NCBI GenBank assembly: GCA_963281255.1
Contig: OY725488.1
Span: forward strand, 5,801,524-5,865,523
DNA length: 64,000 bases
Direction: 5' to 3'
From: Aphrocallistes beatrix
Lineage: Eukaryota; Porifera; Hexactinellida; Sceptrulophora; Aphrocallistidae
Part shown: positions 63,594 through 64,000 of the stretch, piece after piece
Position numbering within the stretch: the first letter of the stretch is position 1
Layout: every line of letters starts with the position of its first letter
The notes under the pieces: model-generated
The model's input: only the letters and a program-made list of their open reading frames with translations
Database searches by the model: none
What the model was told of the DNA's origin: nothing
Program-made: the position numbers and the translations under genes

Positions 63594-64000
63594 ACACGTC
63601 TCCATTCTAGTCGACCCTTAATCCCATTGGATAATTCAGCTGGCCTTCATTGCTCCCCTCACCACCAGCTCTGTTGAGTAGTTGGTGGATGTTCTTGCAG
63701 AACTGAAATAGCGTGTGATTATTATAGTCTGTTACGAAGATGTGATCATCACTGACTGATATTCCCCAAGGCCTGGATAGTACTTCCTCTCCGAAGTGAG
63801 ATAAGAATTCTCCTTGGAAGGACTGTACCTGTACACGACTATTCTCATAATCCGCTATATACACCTCATTCACTTCGTCTAGAGACAGTCCACATCCATC
63901 AAGCTGCTTAGCACCTTTCTCCTTCATTCCAGCGTTTAGGATGGGTTGTTGCTTTTGAGAGTAGTGCGCTGCTTTCAGTTGGACTACCTTCCCGAACTTC
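63594..64000 (-). pseudogene. NHL-repeat gene fragment truncated by a repeat
   Basis: Open frame running in from beyond the window end (64000) to a stop at 63607. It encodes NHL propeller blades: LSLDEVNEVYIADYENSRVQ, RPWGISVSDDHIFVTDYNNH, LNYPMGLRVD. After the stop the frame would continue NGDV, the expected NHL continuation, before meeting the family A terminus at about 63592. So the stop is an internal nonsense codon and the rest of the propeller is lost to the repeat insertion. The N-terminus lies outside the window. Confidence 0.7.

Overview
The window is eukaryotic, AT-rich and crowded with transposon debris. The gene set is animal: an SLC29 nucleoside transporter, a dual-specificity phosphatase, an actin paralog, a PH-plus-FH2 formin, a harmonin/whirlin-type PDZ scaffold, a PPT2-type thioesterase, a PAQR receptor, RUVBL2, and TRIM-NHL type coiled-coil/beta-propeller fragments. 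Most genes are single uninterrupted reading frames, including a 3.9-kb formin. The PDZ gene, in contrast, has at least seven GT-AG introns. Intron poverty, many NHL genes and the animal-wide repertoire suggest a non-bilaterian animal. A sponge, possibly a glass sponge, is my best guess, but it rests on general impression and is low confidence.

Layout. 1-3.8 kb is repeats (a dispersed non-TIR family and two foldback elements). 3.8-6.6 kb holds the ENT transporter and the phosphatase. 6.6-10 kb is repeats with one orphan exon. 10.1-11.2 kb is a divergent actin. 11.2-13.6 kb is repeats. 13.6-17.5 kb is the formin. 17.9-22.4 kb is the PDZ scaffold with a dead mariner in an intron. 24.2-25.0 kb is the PPT2-like enzyme and 26.3-27.2 kb an unrecognised nuclear-looking protein. 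27.2-33.6 kb is mostly foldback elements and MITEs, with one orphan IPT-like exon. 33.7-34.7 kb is the PAQR receptor.

35.4-56.5 kb is the most unusual stretch. It holds five minus-strand members of one family sharing a ~145-residue N-terminal domain. The order of its motifs (YR, then FISTT, then a strand, then YxEVVF and IP) looks like an R-S-E type ADP-ribosyltransferase fold. Three members carry long, Ser/Thr-Pro-rich tails that grow by internal duplication; two carry short basic tails, and one of these has lost the key Arg and is frameshifted. The family is interspersed with a nested transposon whose inverted ends are built from GGTCC-bounded minisatellites, a TPMT-like pseudogene, GC-rich RUVBL2 and a dead NHL gene.

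56.7-64 kb is transposon territory: a PHD-finger fragment abutting a dead Tc1 transposase, a Harbinger pair (intact Myb-like ORF plus decayed transposase), further repeat copies, a small Ig-like ORF, and an NHL gene truncated by a repeat at the window end.

The genes do not form an operon or pathway. Several (formin, actin paralog, PDZ scaffold) are cytoskeletal and adjacent, which may be coincidence. All family assignments are from reading motifs by eye; no searches were run.
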